Shown piece after piece: positions 17,369 through 26,081 of a stretch of 64,000 bases of DNA (position 1 is its first letter; each line of letters opens with the position of its first letter). The notes beneath the pieces were generated by a model that saw only the letters and a list, made by a program, of their open reading frames with translations, was not told the DNA's origin and did not search any database. The stretch spans positions 682,001-746,000 of the forward strand of contig NZ_JBGCCT010000002.1 in the NCBI RefSeq assembly GCF_041260665.1. Direction: 5' to 3'. Source of the DNA: Catenulispora sp. GP43. GTDB taxonomy: Bacteria; Actinomycetota; Actinomycetes; Streptomycetales; Catenulisporaceae. Made by a program: the position numbers and the translations under genes.

Positions 17369-17746
17369 CTACTTCCCGGCGGCCTTACCGGCCACCTTGA
17401 GAGCCCACCACACCAGCGGCACCTGGAGCGGAAGCCTGCCCAGCGCGGCCGCCCTGAGCGGGGCCGGCCGGTCGCTCCAGTCCCGCGCCATCTTGACGTT
17501 GGCGGGGAACACCGCGACGAACAACGCGGCGGCCGCGAGACCGCCCTGGCGGCGCGATCTGGGATTCGCGACAGCGGCGGCCACGGCGAGCTCGGCCACA
17601 CCGCTGATGTGGGTCCAGGTGCGCGGGCTCCCGGGCAGCGAGCGGGGCACCATCGCGTCGTAGGGGCGCGGCGCGAGGAAGTGGGTGGCGGCCGCCGCGG
17701 CGAGGAAGCCGGCCAGCGCGCTGTGCGAAGAGGTCAGTCGGGGCAT
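17369..17746 (-). CDS. DoxX-like membrane protein
   Basis: The 125-residue protein has four hydrophobic segments (ALAGFLAAAAATHFLAPRPY, GVAELAVAAAVA, GLAAAALFVAVFPANVKMAR, PLQVPLVWWALKVAG). The FVAVFPANVKMAR element is typical of the DoxX-like/DUF4267 group of small integral membrane proteins. The function is unknown. It directly follows the LysR gene at 17757 (10-base gap), so the two may be co-transcribed. Confidence 0.75.
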   Translation of the reverse strand: MPRLTSSHSALAGFLAAAAATHFLAPRPYDAMVPRSLPGSPRTWTHISGVAELAVAAAVANPRSRRQGGLAAAALFVAVFPANVKMARDWSDRPAPLRAAALGRLPLQVPLVWWALKVAGKAAGK

Positions 17747-17756
17747 GTCGGTGATC

Positions 17757-18668
17757 CTAAGAGTTATTGGACTCAGAGTCGATAGCAGCGGAGGCGCCGG
17801 TGACAGCCTGCGCCTGGAAGTCCGCGACGAGCCGGTTGTCCTCGCCCGCGCGGGTGACCAGGACGACCCGCACCGGGTCGGCGTCCAACACCGGGATCGC
17901 GACCAGGTCCGGACGCGCCCCGGCCAGCCCGGCCGGGAGGATGGCGACGGCTTGGCCGGCGGCGATCAGCTCGAGGGTGTCCTCGAGGACTTCGACGCGC
18001 GGGCCGTCCAGCGGACGGCTCCCGTCGGGGCGCGGATCGACGTGCGCGAACGCGTTCCACGCGGGATCGGACAGCGAGATCAGCGGTTCGTCGGCGAAGG
18101 CGTCGAGGGTCACCGCGTCCCGGGCGGCCAGCCGATGGTCCCGCGGGACGACCAGCGCCCGCGCCTCCTGGTAGAGCGGGGTGACGCGCAGGCCGCGCGC
18201 GGTGATCGGCAACCTGGTCACCGCGACGTCCACCCGCCGCCGGAGCAACGCCTCGCGCGGCTCGTTCCACGCCAGATCCACGACGCGGACCGCGGCCTCG
18301 GGATGCCGCGACCGGAACCCGCGCACGGCCGCCGCCACATCGACGTTCGGCAGCAGGCCGATGGTGATCGCGCTGGGTTCGGCGGCCTGGCGGGCGACGG
18401 CCGCGGCCTGCGCGGCCAGGCGAAGCAGCGCCCTGGCCCGGGGGACGAACTGCTCGCCGGCGGCCGTCAGGCGAGTGCCGTGCGGGGTGCGGTCCAGCAG
18501 GCGGGCGCCGACGTGCTGCTCGAGGCGGCGGATCTGGCGGCTCAGTGAGGGCTGCGCGACGCGCAACTCCTCGGCCGCCCGTCCGAAGTGCCCGAATTCC
18601 GCGACGACGGTGAAGTACCTCACCAGGCGCAGATCCAGGTCTGCCGGGGGCGGCGACGAGTCGGACAT
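17757..18668 (-). CDS. LysR-family transcriptional regulator
   Basis: The 303-residue protein has the LysR winged helix (LRLVRYFTVVAEFGHFGRAA, EELRVAQPSLSRQIRRLEQH) and an effector-binding domain. It is divergent from the dihydroxybenzoate-decarboxylase-like gene across 137 bases, where a near-ideal LysR box occurs. It probably controls that gene in response to an aromatic acid; this is inference from layout. Confidence 0.88.
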   Translation of the reverse strand: MSDSSPPPADLDLRLVRYFTVVAEFGHFGRAAEELRVAQPSLSRQIRRLEQHVGARLLDRTPHGTRLTAAGEQFVPRARALLRLAAQAAAVARQAAEPSAITIGLLPNVDVAAAVRGFRSRHPEAAVRVVDLAWNEPREALLRRRVDVAVTRLPITARGLRVTPLYQEARALVVPRDHRLAARDAVTLDAFADEPLISLSDPAWNAFAHVDPRPDGSRPLDGPRVEVLEDTLELIAAGQAVAILPAGLAGARPDLVAIPVLDADPVRVVLVTRAGEDNRLVADFQAQAVTGASAAIDSESNNS

Positions 18669-18697
18669 GTGGCGAGTCTAGCCACCGCCATCAGCAC

Positions 18698-18716
18698 CGA
18701 TGCCTGAGATGCATCG
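18698..18716. promoter_or_regulatory. LysR box (CGATGC-N7-GCATCG)
   Basis: CGATGC (18698-18703) and GCATCG (18711-18716) form a perfect inverted repeat with a 7-base spacer. It contains T-N11-A (T18701, A18713), the LysR-type recognition pattern. It lies between the LysR gene and the decarboxylase-like gene and would serve both. Confidence 0.6.
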
Positions 18717-18805
18717 AGATGACAGATCGGTCTTGGACGGCCCGCGCGGGCCGGGCACAGACTTGATCAAACGCTGTTCTCCCCCTGTGGAAAGGCGAAT
18801 CAGCA

Positions 18806-19768
18806 ATGCGACACATCGCTCTCGAAGAGGCCTTCTCCGTCCCGCAATGGCGCGCGGAACTGGATTGGGACAACCTCCCGATCGGCCGGGAACTGGTCGC
18901 CACCTGGACCCGCAAGCTGCGCGACATGACCGAATACCGCCTGCCCGACATGGACGAGCACGGCATCGACATCCAAGTGCTCTCCCTCACCGTCCCCGGC
19001 ATCCAGCTCGACCAGGCGGCCTCGGCCGCGCGCGACAACGCCCGCGTCGCCAACGACTACCTCGCCGGCGTCGTCGCCGAGCACCCGACCCGCTTCCGCG
19101 GATTCGCCGCGCTGCCCATGCAGGATCCGAAGGCCGCCGTCGAGGAACTCGAACGCGCCGTCCGCGACCTCGGCTTCCGCGGCGCGCTGATCAACGACCA
19201 CCTCGGCGGCCACTACCTCGACGAGCCGCGCTACGACGAGTTCTGGTCCGCGCTGGAGGAGCTGTCGGTCCCGCTCTACCTGCACCCCGGCGCCCCGCCC
19301 GCCGACAGCTGGAAGGTGCTGGAGGGGCACCCCGAGATGTACAGCGCCGCGTGGAGCTGGGCCGCCGAGACGGGTGGTCATGCCCTGCGCGTCCTGTTCG
19401 GCGGCGTCTTCGACCGGCACCCGGCAGCCACTCTGATCCTGGGACACATGGGCGAGTTCCTGCCCTTCATGCGCAGCCGCCTGGACTCCCGGTATGGCAC
19501 GTTCACCCCGGAGAACCCGCTGCGCCACCGGCCCTCGCACTACATCGGCACCAACATCGTCATCACGACCAGCGGCGTCTTCTCCCCCGCCGCCCTGACC
19601 GGCGCCGTCCTGGAGATCGGCGCCGACTCGATCATGTTCTCCATCGACTATCCCTACGAGACCACCGCCGACGCCGTCGCGGGGCTCGCCAACACACCGC
19701 TCGGCGACGAGGACCGGGCGAAGATCGCCCATGGCAACGCCGAGCGGATCCTGGGGATCACGGTCTGA
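18806..19768 (+). CDS. amidohydrolase-family dihydroxybenzoate decarboxylase-like enzyme
   Basis: The 320-residue protein aligns with the ACMSD/gamma-resorcylate decarboxylase group of metal-dependent, non-oxidative decarboxylases. Visible motifs: HIALEEAFSVP at the N-terminus, YLHPGAPP (metal His), LILGHMGEFLPFM (catalytic His region) and MFSIDYPYE (metal Asp). The N-terminal ExH motif of gamma-resorcylate decarboxylase is ExA here, as in fungal 2,3-dihydroxybenzoate decarboxylase, which points to that subgroup. The probable role is decarboxylation of a hydroxybenzoate under control of the divergent LysR gene. Confidence 0.8.
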   Translation: MRHIALEEAFSVPQWRAELDWDNLPIGRELVATWTRKLRDMTEYRLPDMDEHGIDIQVLSLTVPGIQLDQAASAARDNARVANDYLAGVVAEHPTRFRGFAALPMQDPKAAVEELERAVRDLGFRGALINDHLGGHYLDEPRYDEFWSALEELSVPLYLHPGAPPADSWKVLEGHPEMYSAAWSWAAETGGHALRVLFGGVFDRHPAATLILGHMGEFLPFMRSRLDSRYGTFTPENPLRHRPSHYIGTNIVITTSGVFSPAALTGAVLEIGADSIMFSIDYPYETTADAVAGLANTPLGDEDRAKIAHGNAERILGITV

Positions 19769-19893
19769 GGCGGCATCGGCGCCCCGCAGCCGCTTGAGTA
19801 GCCTCACCGCGGGGAGGCGCCTCCATCGCCTCCTCGAACTTCTCCAGCGCCTCGCGGGGCCGGTCCGCGCGCAGGAAGGCCCGGCATAGCTCC
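19766..19893 (-). pseudogene. 3' remnant of a TPR-protein gene
   Basis: Read leftward, the frame from about 19893 to a stop at 19766-19768 gives LCRAFLRADRPREALEKFEE followed by AMEAPPRG. This matches a tetratricopeptide helix pair. No start or upstream part exists: at about 19891 the similarity ends where the ABC remnant on the other strand begins. I interpret it as the tail of a deleted gene. The stretch is short, so chance resemblance cannot be excluded. Confidence 0.4.
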
Positions 19894-20142
19894 GGCCTGG
19901 ACACCGCCGCCGAACACCAGGTCCACCGCGCGCTGGCGGCACGGCGCGCCGGACGGACCAGCCTGGTCATCTCCCACCGTCTCGATACCCTGCGTGACGC
20001 CGACCTGGTCGTGGCCCTCACCAATGGCGGCATCAGCGAACGGGGAACCCATGACGAGCTGATGGCTGCGGACGGGCAGTACGCTCAGCTGTTCCGGCTT
20101 CAGGCTGAGGGATATCAGGATCACCAAGTGGGGGCGGCATGA
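19891..20142 (+). pseudogene. 3' remnant of an ABC exporter ATPase gene
   Basis: The frame reads SGLDTAAEHQVHRALAARRA, GRTSLVISHRLDTLRDADLV, VALTNGGISERGTHDELMAA, and ends VGAA before TGA at 20140-20142. This is the end of an ABC exporter nucleotide-binding domain: the D-loop (SGLDT) and H-loop (ISHRLDT) are present; Walker A, signature motif and transmembrane domain are gone. The stop overlaps the start of the signal peptidase gene (ATGA), so the two were once an operon, probably for export and maturation of a peptide. Confidence 0.75.
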
Positions 20143-20666
20143 AGCTCGACGGCAGGACCGTGATCGGCGGCAGAGCGGTGTTCGCGGCGGGCGTGGCGGT
20201 GGGGGCGCTCGGGGTTCTCGCCGCGCGCCGAGCACTGGTCTTGATCACGGTGAGCGGCGGCAGTATGAGCCCGACCTACACCGACGGCGAGAAGCTGGTG
20301 GTTCGGCGCGGCCGGCTTCGGACGCCCCGGGTCGGCGACGTGATCGTGTTCCGGCATCCGCAGCTCGCGAGGACGGCAGCGACAGCGACACAGACACCTG
20401 CGCCAGCACCAGCACCAGCACCAGCACGGCCGGACGTCGACTGGATGGTGAAACGAGTCGTCGCCATCGAGGGAGACCGGGTTCCCGAGGAGATCCGCCA
20501 CGCCGTCGGCGCCACCGACGCGGGATCCGTTGTCCCGCCTGGCTTTCTGCTGGTGCGCGGGGACGACCCGGTGAGCCTGGACTCCCGCCACTTCGGCTAC
20601 CTCCCGACCACCGAGGTGCTCGGGGTCTCGGTACGACGGCGCCCGCGCGCTTCCGCATTGCGGTAG
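20139..20666 (+). CDS. S26-family signal peptidase
   Basis: The 175-residue protein has one N-terminal membrane segment (AVFAAGVAVGALGVLAARRA). It carries the serine motif GGSMSPTYTDGE, the lysine motif DWMVKRVVAIEGDRVP and the GDDPVSLDSRHFGYLP box, so the Ser/Lys dyad of type I signal peptidases is intact. A TPAPAPAPAPAR linker encoded by repeated CCAGCA lies between the boxes. It overlaps the stop of the ABC-exporter remnant, which indicates an original role in processing an exported peptide. Confidence 0.85.
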   Translation: MKLDGRTVIGGRAVFAAGVAVGALGVLAARRALVLITVSGGSMSPTYTDGEKLVVRRGRLRTPRVGDVIVFRHPQLARTAATATQTPAPAPAPAPARPDVDWMVKRVVAIEGDRVPEEIRHAVGATDAGSVVPPGFLLVRGDDPVSLDSRHFGYLPTTEVLGVSVRRRPRASALR

Positions 20667-20672
20667 CAGACA

Positions 20673-20696
20673 GGGGACCCCCGTTTGGAGGTCCCC
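20673..20696. terminator. terminator hairpin between convergent genes
   Basis: GGGGACC-C-CC / GG-A-GGTCCCC forms a stem of about ten pairs with one mismatch (C20680, A20689) and a GTTT loop. It begins seven bases after the signal peptidase stop and can serve the nuclease gene from the other side. Confidence 0.6.
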
Positions 20697-20707
20697 CGCC
20701 TTCGCCC

Positions 20708-23116
20708 TTACGGCTTGAACTCCACGACCTGCGGGTCGTGGTCGCTCGTCTGGTTCGCGAACTCCGAGTTCACGTGGACGACCTGGTAGCTGTAGTCCTT
20801 GATCCCCTTGCTGACCAGGATGTGGTCCAGGACCTCGGACACGCCCTCGTAGTCGTACGTGTACTGCTGGTTCGTCGGCAGGGTGCTGATCAGGTCCGTC
20901 AGGATCGACGGGCCGGTGCCGTCGGCGGTGCCGGTGCGCAGCGAGTTCAGCGCCGGGCTGAACTGGTAGTCGTTCAGGTCGCCCAGGGAGACGACGTCGG
21001 CGTGCTTGTCGACGTCGAGCAGCTTCTGGATGAAGTCGTGCTCCACCTGGGCCTGGCCGGAGCGCTGCAGGGCCGAGGACTGCGCCGGGAACTGGAAGCG
21101 GCCGTCCTGGTTCTGGTCGCCGAGCTTGGCGTCGAAGTGGTTGGCGATGACGAAGACGTCCTGGTTCCGGAAGCGGAACTCGCCGACCAGCGGCTTGCGG
21201 CTGGAGCTCCACACCGGGTTCGTCGGGTCGATGCGGCCCGGGGACAGCGTCAGCGCCGGCTCGCCGTGCTTGGCCACCACCTGCGTGCTCGTGGTGGTGC
21301 GGTTGACGCTCGGGTCACCGGAGTCGACGAAGCTCACCCGCGCCGGGTTGTACAGGAACACGGTGCGGATGTTGCCGCCGGGCTGGCCGCCGTCCTGGTC
21401 GTTGGCCGGGTCGATCTCGCGGTAGCTGTACTGCGGGCCGCCGGCGGCGACGATCGCGGCGGTCAGCTTGCCGATGGTCTGGTCGGCGGCCACGGTGCCG
21501 TCGTCGGTGGCGCCGCTGTTGTCCTGGATCTCCTCCAGGGAGATGATGTCCGGCGTGGCGAGGTTCTTCACCACGCCGGCGGCCAGGGCCTGGTACTTGG
21601 TGTCCGGGTCGGACGGCGCCAGGTTCTCCACGTTGTAGGTGGCGATCGACAACTGCTTGGCCGAGGCCGGGGAGGCCACCACCGGCGCCAGGCCGCCGTG
21701 CTGCACGGTGCCCAGCGTGGCGGCGGCGATCAGGAAGCCGCCGTACTGCGAGTAGTCGATCGGGCCGACGGTCGCGCCGCCGAAGGTGTCGCCGACGGTC
21801 ACCTGCGGGTTGCTGCCGTCGTCGGCGACGACCTCCAGCCGGCCCGAGGGCGTCTGGTTCTCGCCGAGCAGTTCCGAACCGCCTCGGTAGGTGACGGCCT
21901 CGGTCGGCTTCACCGTCACGTACTGCTCGCCGTACTTGTCCGACGGGCCGATCACGCGCGCGTCGTCGACCTCGGCCCGCATGCCCTCGATGGAGCGGTA
22001 GAAGTCCAGCACCGAGCGCGCCGGGGTGATCGGCGTGCTCTCGATGTTCGCCCCGCCCAGGTCCGGCGCGTAGGTCGCCGGGACGTCCGAGGCGTTCAGG
22101 ACGATCGGCGCCGGCAGCGGGTTGCCGCTGCTGAGCTTGGTGACCGTGGCCGAGCCGATCTCGGTGACCGACAGGTTCGAGGTGGTCGCCGTGGTGTCCC
22201 CGCCGGCCAGCGGGTAGTAGTTCTGCACCTTGCCGGAGACCAGGACCGAGTCCCCGGCCGCGACGGTCGGCGCGGAGCTGGTGTAGACGAAGATGCCCTC
22301 GCTGGTCGCCGGGTTGGCGTCGGGGTTCGGGTCCTGGATCCAGAAGCCCTTGGAGCCGCTGGTCCGCACCGCGGTCACGATGCCGGGCACATTGGTCACC
22401 GACTGGCCGTTCTCCGGCGAGATCCAGGTGGTGCCGGTGATGTCGTGGATCCGCAGCGGGCCCGGGGTCGAGCCGCCGCCGGTCCCGGAGCCGCCCGGCG
22501 TCGGCGTCGGCGCGCCGGCGGTGAAGTCGGCGCCGTTGTCGTCGGTGTCGGTGCCGGAGGCGTTGCGCGCCACCGAGGTGGTGTTGCCGGCCGCCGGGGC
22601 GTCAGCGCCGCCCTCGTGGATGACGGCGGTGCCGTAGCCGACCAGATCCTTGATGCTCGCGTCGGCCGCGCAGTCGGCGGCGGTCTTGCACGTCAGCGCG
22701 GTCTGCGAGGTGACCAGCGCGACGGTGCCCGCGGTGCCGGACAGGTTGATCGCCCCGGTGGCGTCCGGCGTCGGCAGGTCGGCGGTCCCGCCGGCCCCGG
22801 CCGCCTCGCCGACCAGGTAGGTGGCGCCCGGCGCGATGCTCCCGGTCAGGTTGGTGACCTGCCACGTGGTGCTCGCCCCCGGCGCGGCCGAGATGTACTG
22901 CACCGACCACGAGGCCAGCGACACCGGTGCCGAGCCGTCGTTGCGCAGCTCGATGAAGTCGTTCTTCAGCGTGGCGCCGGAGTTTCCGCCGCCGCCGTAC
23001 ACCTCGTTCACGACGACGTCGGTCGACACTGTCGCATGCGCCGACGGCAGGAGCAGCACGGCGGCGACGGTGCTGGCCGAGACCGCCATGGCGGTCAGGG
23101 AACGGGTCCTGGACAC
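20708..23116 (-). CDS. ExeM/NucH-family extracellular endonuclease with lamin-tail domain
   Basis: The start is GTG at 23116, decided by GAGGAGG five bases upstream and by the signal peptide that follows (RSLTAMAVSASTVAAVLLLP, ending SAHA). The 802-residue protein has an LTD (lamin-tail) domain (VVNEVYGGGGNSGATLKNDF), an OB-fold-like central region (ISPENGQSVTNVPGIVTAVR) and a C-terminal endonuclease/exonuclease/phosphatase domain with ATYNVENLAPSD, LEEIQDN, VIANHFDAKLGDQN, SLGDLNDYQFSPAL and TSDHDPQVVEF. All expected catalytic residues are present, so it should be an active secreted DNase for nutrient or DNA turnover. Confidence 0.9.
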   Translation of the reverse strand: MSRTRSLTAMAVSASTVAAVLLLPSAHATVSTDVVVNEVYGGGGNSGATLKNDFIELRNDGSAPVSLASWSVQYISAAPGASTTWQVTNLTGSIAPGATYLVGEAAGAGGTADLPTPDATGAINLSGTAGTVALVTSQTALTCKTAADCAADASIKDLVGYGTAVIHEGGADAPAAGNTTSVARNASGTDTDDNGADFTAGAPTPTPGGSGTGGGSTPGPLRIHDITGTTWISPENGQSVTNVPGIVTAVRTSGSKGFWIQDPNPDANPATSEGIFVYTSSAPTVAAGDSVLVSGKVQNYYPLAGGDTTATTSNLSVTEIGSATVTKLSSGNPLPAPIVLNASDVPATYAPDLGGANIESTPITPARSVLDFYRSIEGMRAEVDDARVIGPSDKYGEQYVTVKPTEAVTYRGGSELLGENQTPSGRLEVVADDGSNPQVTVGDTFGGATVGPIDYSQYGGFLIAAATLGTVQHGGLAPVVASPASAKQLSIATYNVENLAPSDPDTKYQALAAGVVKNLATPDIISLEEIQDNSGATDDGTVAADQTIGKLTAAIVAAGGPQYSYREIDPANDQDGGQPGGNIRTVFLYNPARVSFVDSGDPSVNRTTTSTQVVAKHGEPALTLSPGRIDPTNPVWSSSRKPLVGEFRFRNQDVFVIANHFDAKLGDQNQDGRFQFPAQSSALQRSGQAQVEHDFIQKLLDVDKHADVVSLGDLNDYQFSPALNSLRTGTADGTGPSILTDLISTLPTNQQYTYDYEGVSEVLDHILVSKGIKDYSYQVVHVNSEFANQTSDHDPQVVEFKP

Positions 23117-23303
23117 GGTCCTCCTCGAAGAAAGGGTCTGGATCGACTCGCATTGTGCGGTGCTTGGGCAAACCTCAGGCGTCCGGCAAGCGGGCATCTG
23201 GTGCTGAGCGCAACACTCGAGCCTTCCCCGTACCAGGCAGATCAGTCCTCGATGATGGAGGCGGTGGGGGTTTCACCTATGGGGGTTCCGGTGGGGGGCG
23301 TGC

Positions 23304-23936
23304 CTACTTCCCGGCCCCGGTGACCGCCAGCGCGGTGGTCCAGTTCGTCGCGATCGCCTGCTGCGCCGCCGCGAGCGTCACCTTGTGCGCGCACACCGCC
23401 TTGTGCAGAGCGTTCTCGACGCTGTCCTTCGGGTTCGGCAGCGGGCCGGGCTCGGGCCACAGGTTCGCGGTGTCGTTGCTGCCGCCGAGTTCGAGGCTGA
23501 CCAGGTGGTCCAGCTCGCTCTTCGTGCTGTCGGGAACGCCGTAGGCGCTGTACAGGGCGTGCTTGATCCTGTCCGTCGCGGACACCGCGGGCCGGATCTT
23601 CGTCGTGTAGCCGGTCGTGCAGATCGTGGAGTCGATATTGGACTGCGTAACCGCGTCCTGGACGGCGCCGGGTGTGCAGGACGGGTCGGGGCGGTAGGTG
23701 GTCGGGGCATTGCCGCTCATGCGGCAGTGCAGGTTGGCCGGGACGGTTCCGACCTGGCTCGGCGCGAGCCGGGTGCGGGCCAGCGGGGCGTTCGCACCGC
23801 CGCCGGCCGGCGCGCTGGTCCCCGCGGCCGATCCGCTCGGGGTGTTCTGGGCGCCGCTCAACGGGGTGCTCTTGCAACCGGCGCAAAGCGCTGCGACGGC
23901 TGCGCAGACTATGAGGGTCTTACGTATGGTCGTCAC
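23304..23936 (-). CDS. lipoprotein with HNH-nuclease-like domain
   Basis: The 210-residue protein starts with a lipoprotein signal (TLIVCAAVAALCAGCKS, lipobox CAGC). The C-terminal half contains KSELDHLVSLELGGSNDTAN followed by LWPEP, a DH...N pattern seen in HNH-type nuclease folds of exported actinobacterial proteins. It sits downstream of the secretory nuclease gene's 5' side on the same strand. Actual nuclease activity is not certain because the third metal histidine is not obvious. Confidence 0.7.
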   Translation of the reverse strand: MTTIRKTLIVCAAVAALCAGCKSTPLSGAQNTPSGSAAGTSAPAGGGANAPLARTRLAPSQVGTVPANLHCRMSGNAPTTYRPDPSCTPGAVQDAVTQSNIDSTICTTGYTTKIRPAVSATDRIKHALYSAYGVPDSTKSELDHLVSLELGGSNDTANLWPEPGPLPNPKDSVENALHKAVCAHKVTLAAAQQAIATNWTTALAVTGAGK

Positions 23937-24073
23937 CGGGAGTCCCCTTCAGGTCGGTTGTTCGCACGCATCTGCGATTCCTCGCCGTATACCGCGAATG
24001 GCGACCGCGAACCGTCATCATGCTGGGTGATCATCCACCTCCGTTTCAAGCGGGGGCTGAGTTCCAAAGCTGT

Positions 24074-24114
24074 GCCGCGCTGGAGACATCGAGGTCTGAT
24101 ATCTCCAGCGCGGC
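24074..24114. terminator. strong hairpin downstream of secY-like gene
   Basis: GCCGCGCTGGAGA (24074-24086) pairs exactly with TCTCCAGCGCGGC (24102-24114), and ATC/GAT continue the stem after one mismatch. It lies 38 bases beyond the SecY stop codon on the leftward strand. Confidence 0.7.
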
Positions 24115-24151
24115 CGTTCTACGGTCCCCAGTCGCTCAGCCGCTCAGCCGC

Positions 24152-25501
24152 TCAGCGCAGGAAACCCGCGTAATTGTGCTGCTGAAGCTGCGACTCGATC
24201 TGCTTCACGGTCTCCAGCCCGACGCCGACCATGATCAGGATGGTGGTGCCGCCGAAGGGGAAGGCGACGCTCGCGTGCAGCCGGTCCAGGGCGATCATCG
24301 GGATGGCCGCGATCACCGCGAGGTAGATCGCGCCGGGCCAGGTGATGCGCGTCGCGGTGTAGTTCAGGTACTCGACCGTCGGTCTGCCGGCGCGGATGCC
24401 GGGGATGAAGCCGCCGTACTTCTTCATGTTGCCGGCGATCTCGACGGTGTCGAAGGTGATCGACATGTAGAAGAAGGCGAAGCCGAGGATCAGGAGCAGA
24501 TAGCTGAGCGTGTAGGTCAGCGGGTATCCGTGCTGGGTCACGCTGAAGTGCCGGTTGACCCACCCCTGCCAGCCCTTGGCCGAGTCCGTGCCGCCGGTCA
24601 GGCCGGCCAGCATCACCGGCATCTGCAGCAGGGACGAGGCGAAGATGACCGGCACCACGCCGGACTGGTTCAGCTTGAGCGGGATGTACGTGGAGGAGCC
24701 GCCGTAGGCGCGCCGGCCGACCATCCGCTTGGTGTACTGGACGGGGATGCGACGCTGACCCTGCTCGACGAAGACGACGGCGCTGACGGTCAGCACGCCC
24801 AGCGCCAGGACCCCGAAGAACGCCGGCCACCCGCCGAGGGTGTGCGACGAGAGCTTGATCGCCCACACCGAGCCGGGGAACTTGGCGGCGATCGAGGTGA
24901 ACATCAGGACCGACATGCCGTTGCCGACGCCGCGGTCGGTGACCAGTTCGCCGAGCCACATCAGCAGCGAGCAGGCGGCCGTCATCACCACGACCATCAC
25001 CGCCATGCCCTCCCACGTCACCGCGGGGTAGAGGACCGCGACGCCCTGGCACTTGCCGCCCAGCAGGTAGCCGGGGTTGTTGCGGGCCGCGGTCAGCGTC
25101 ATCGTCGATTCCAGGACCGACAGGCCGATGGTCAGGTAGCGCGTGTACTGCGTGATCTTCGTCTGCCCGGCCTGGCCCTCGTTCTTCAGCGCCTCCAGGC
25201 GCGGGACCACGACCGTGAGCAGCTGCAGGATGATCGAGGCGGTGATGTAGGGCGTGATCCCGAGGGCGAAGATGGACAGTTGCTGGAGCGCCCCGCCGGA
25301 GAACAGGTTGAGCAGCCCGAAGGCCTGGCTTCCGGTGCCGGCCTTCGTCGAGGCGCCGGTGCAGGCGGCCAGCGCCTTGGCGTCGACGGCGGGCAGCGGG
25401 ATGTGCGCGCCGAGCCGGTAGACGGCCATGATGCCGAGCGTGAAGAGTAACTTTCTTCGCAAATCGGGCGTGCGGAACGCGCGGAAGAACGCGGTGAGCA
25501 T
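24152..25501 (-). CDS. secY: SecY-family preprotein translocase subunit, stand-alone gene
   Basis: The 449-residue protein matches full-length bacterial SecY: LTAFFRAFRTPDLRRKLLFT at the N-terminus, GALQQLSIFALGITPYITAS (plug/TM2 region), ERGQRRIPVQYTKR-like VEQGQRRIPVQYTKRMVGRR, and the final RAGRPTVEYLNYTATRITWP. About ten membrane segments are present. In actinobacteria secY normally sits in the ribosomal spc operon with adk and map; here it is alone, with its own hairpin terminator. It may be a second copy or an unusual relocation of the only copy. Confidence 0.88.
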   Translation of the reverse strand: MLTAFFRAFRTPDLRRKLLFTLGIMAVYRLGAHIPLPAVDAKALAACTGASTKAGTGSQAFGLLNLFSGGALQQLSIFALGITPYITASIILQLLTVVVPRLEALKNEGQAGQTKITQYTRYLTIGLSVLESTMTLTAARNNPGYLLGGKCQGVAVLYPAVTWEGMAVMVVVMTAACSLLMWLGELVTDRGVGNGMSVLMFTSIAAKFPGSVWAIKLSSHTLGGWPAFFGVLALGVLTVSAVVFVEQGQRRIPVQYTKRMVGRRAYGGSSTYIPLKLNQSGVVPVIFASSLLQMPVMLAGLTGGTDSAKGWQGWVNRHFSVTQHGYPLTYTLSYLLLILGFAFFYMSITFDTVEIAGNMKKYGGFIPGIRAGRPTVEYLNYTATRITWPGAIYLAVIAAIPMIALDRLHASVAFPFGGTTILIMVGVGLETVKQIESQLQQHNYAGFLR

Positions 25502-25583
25502 CGACGGCCCTCCGTGGGAGCTGGAAATCTTAGGTTGTTGAGAGCGGGGGTGTTGGGGCCGGGCGCCTGTGACCGCCAGACGG

Positions 25584-26048
25584 CTACACAGCTGCCCTGA
25601 GGCCGGTGAAGGTGCCGCGGTGCGCGGCGCGCCAGGTCGCCACGGCGTCGGCCACCGATGCGCTTACTGTGGAGGTCGGGGCAGGCGTGATCGGCGCCGT
25701 GGAGGCGGCGGAGCTCGAGGGCACCGGAGCGGGCGGCCGCACCAGATCAGAACCCGGGTTCCCGCCATAGGTGCCGCTACCGTTGCCGCTGCCCGGGATG
25801 GTGGTGGGCCGCGCCGAGGACCCCGAATCGTTGAGCGCGTAGGCGGTACCCAGCCCGATCGCCGCCGCCGCGGCCGCCGACCCGACGACCTTGCCGACCA
25901 GCCGATGGCGCCGGACCCGCTGCCCGCGGTCGAGCGCCCGGCGGGTCAGGGCGTCGATGTCGGGCCGGCACTCGGCCGCGGTGGCGTCGAAGGCCGCGCG
26001 CACCGTTCCCGTGCCGTCCGCGGCGGTCTCGAAGATGTCGGTGGACAC
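25584..26048 (-). CDS. membrane-anchored partner of the ECF sigma factor (putative anti-sigma)
   Basis: The 154-residue protein has a cytoplasmic N-terminal helix region, one membrane segment (LVGKVVGSAAAAAAIGLGTA) and a Ser/Thr/Pro/Gly-rich outer part (ARPTTIPGSGNGSGTYGGNP). It lies 33 bases after the sigma gene on the same strand. That layout fits an anti-sigma factor of a SigE-type sigma factor, although no zinc-binding HxxxCxxC motif is present. The assignment is inference from neighbourhood and topology. Confidence 0.55.
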   Translation of the reverse strand: MSTDIFETAADGTGTVRAAFDATAAECRPDIDALTRRALDRGQRVRRHRLVGKVVGSAAAAAAIGLGTAYALNDSGSSARPTTIPGSGNGSGTYGGNPGSDLVRPPAPVPSSSAASTAPITPAPTSTVSASVADAVATWRAAHRGTFTGLRAAV

Positions 26049-26081
26049 AGGTGGGCCGTCCTTTCCTGGGGTGGGTGGCGG

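Noticed and set aside
20738-23323. An 861-codon plus-strand frame antisense to the nuclease
   Set aside because: Low-complexity Val/Arg/Gly composition and no motif; the leftward nuclease has all expected residues.
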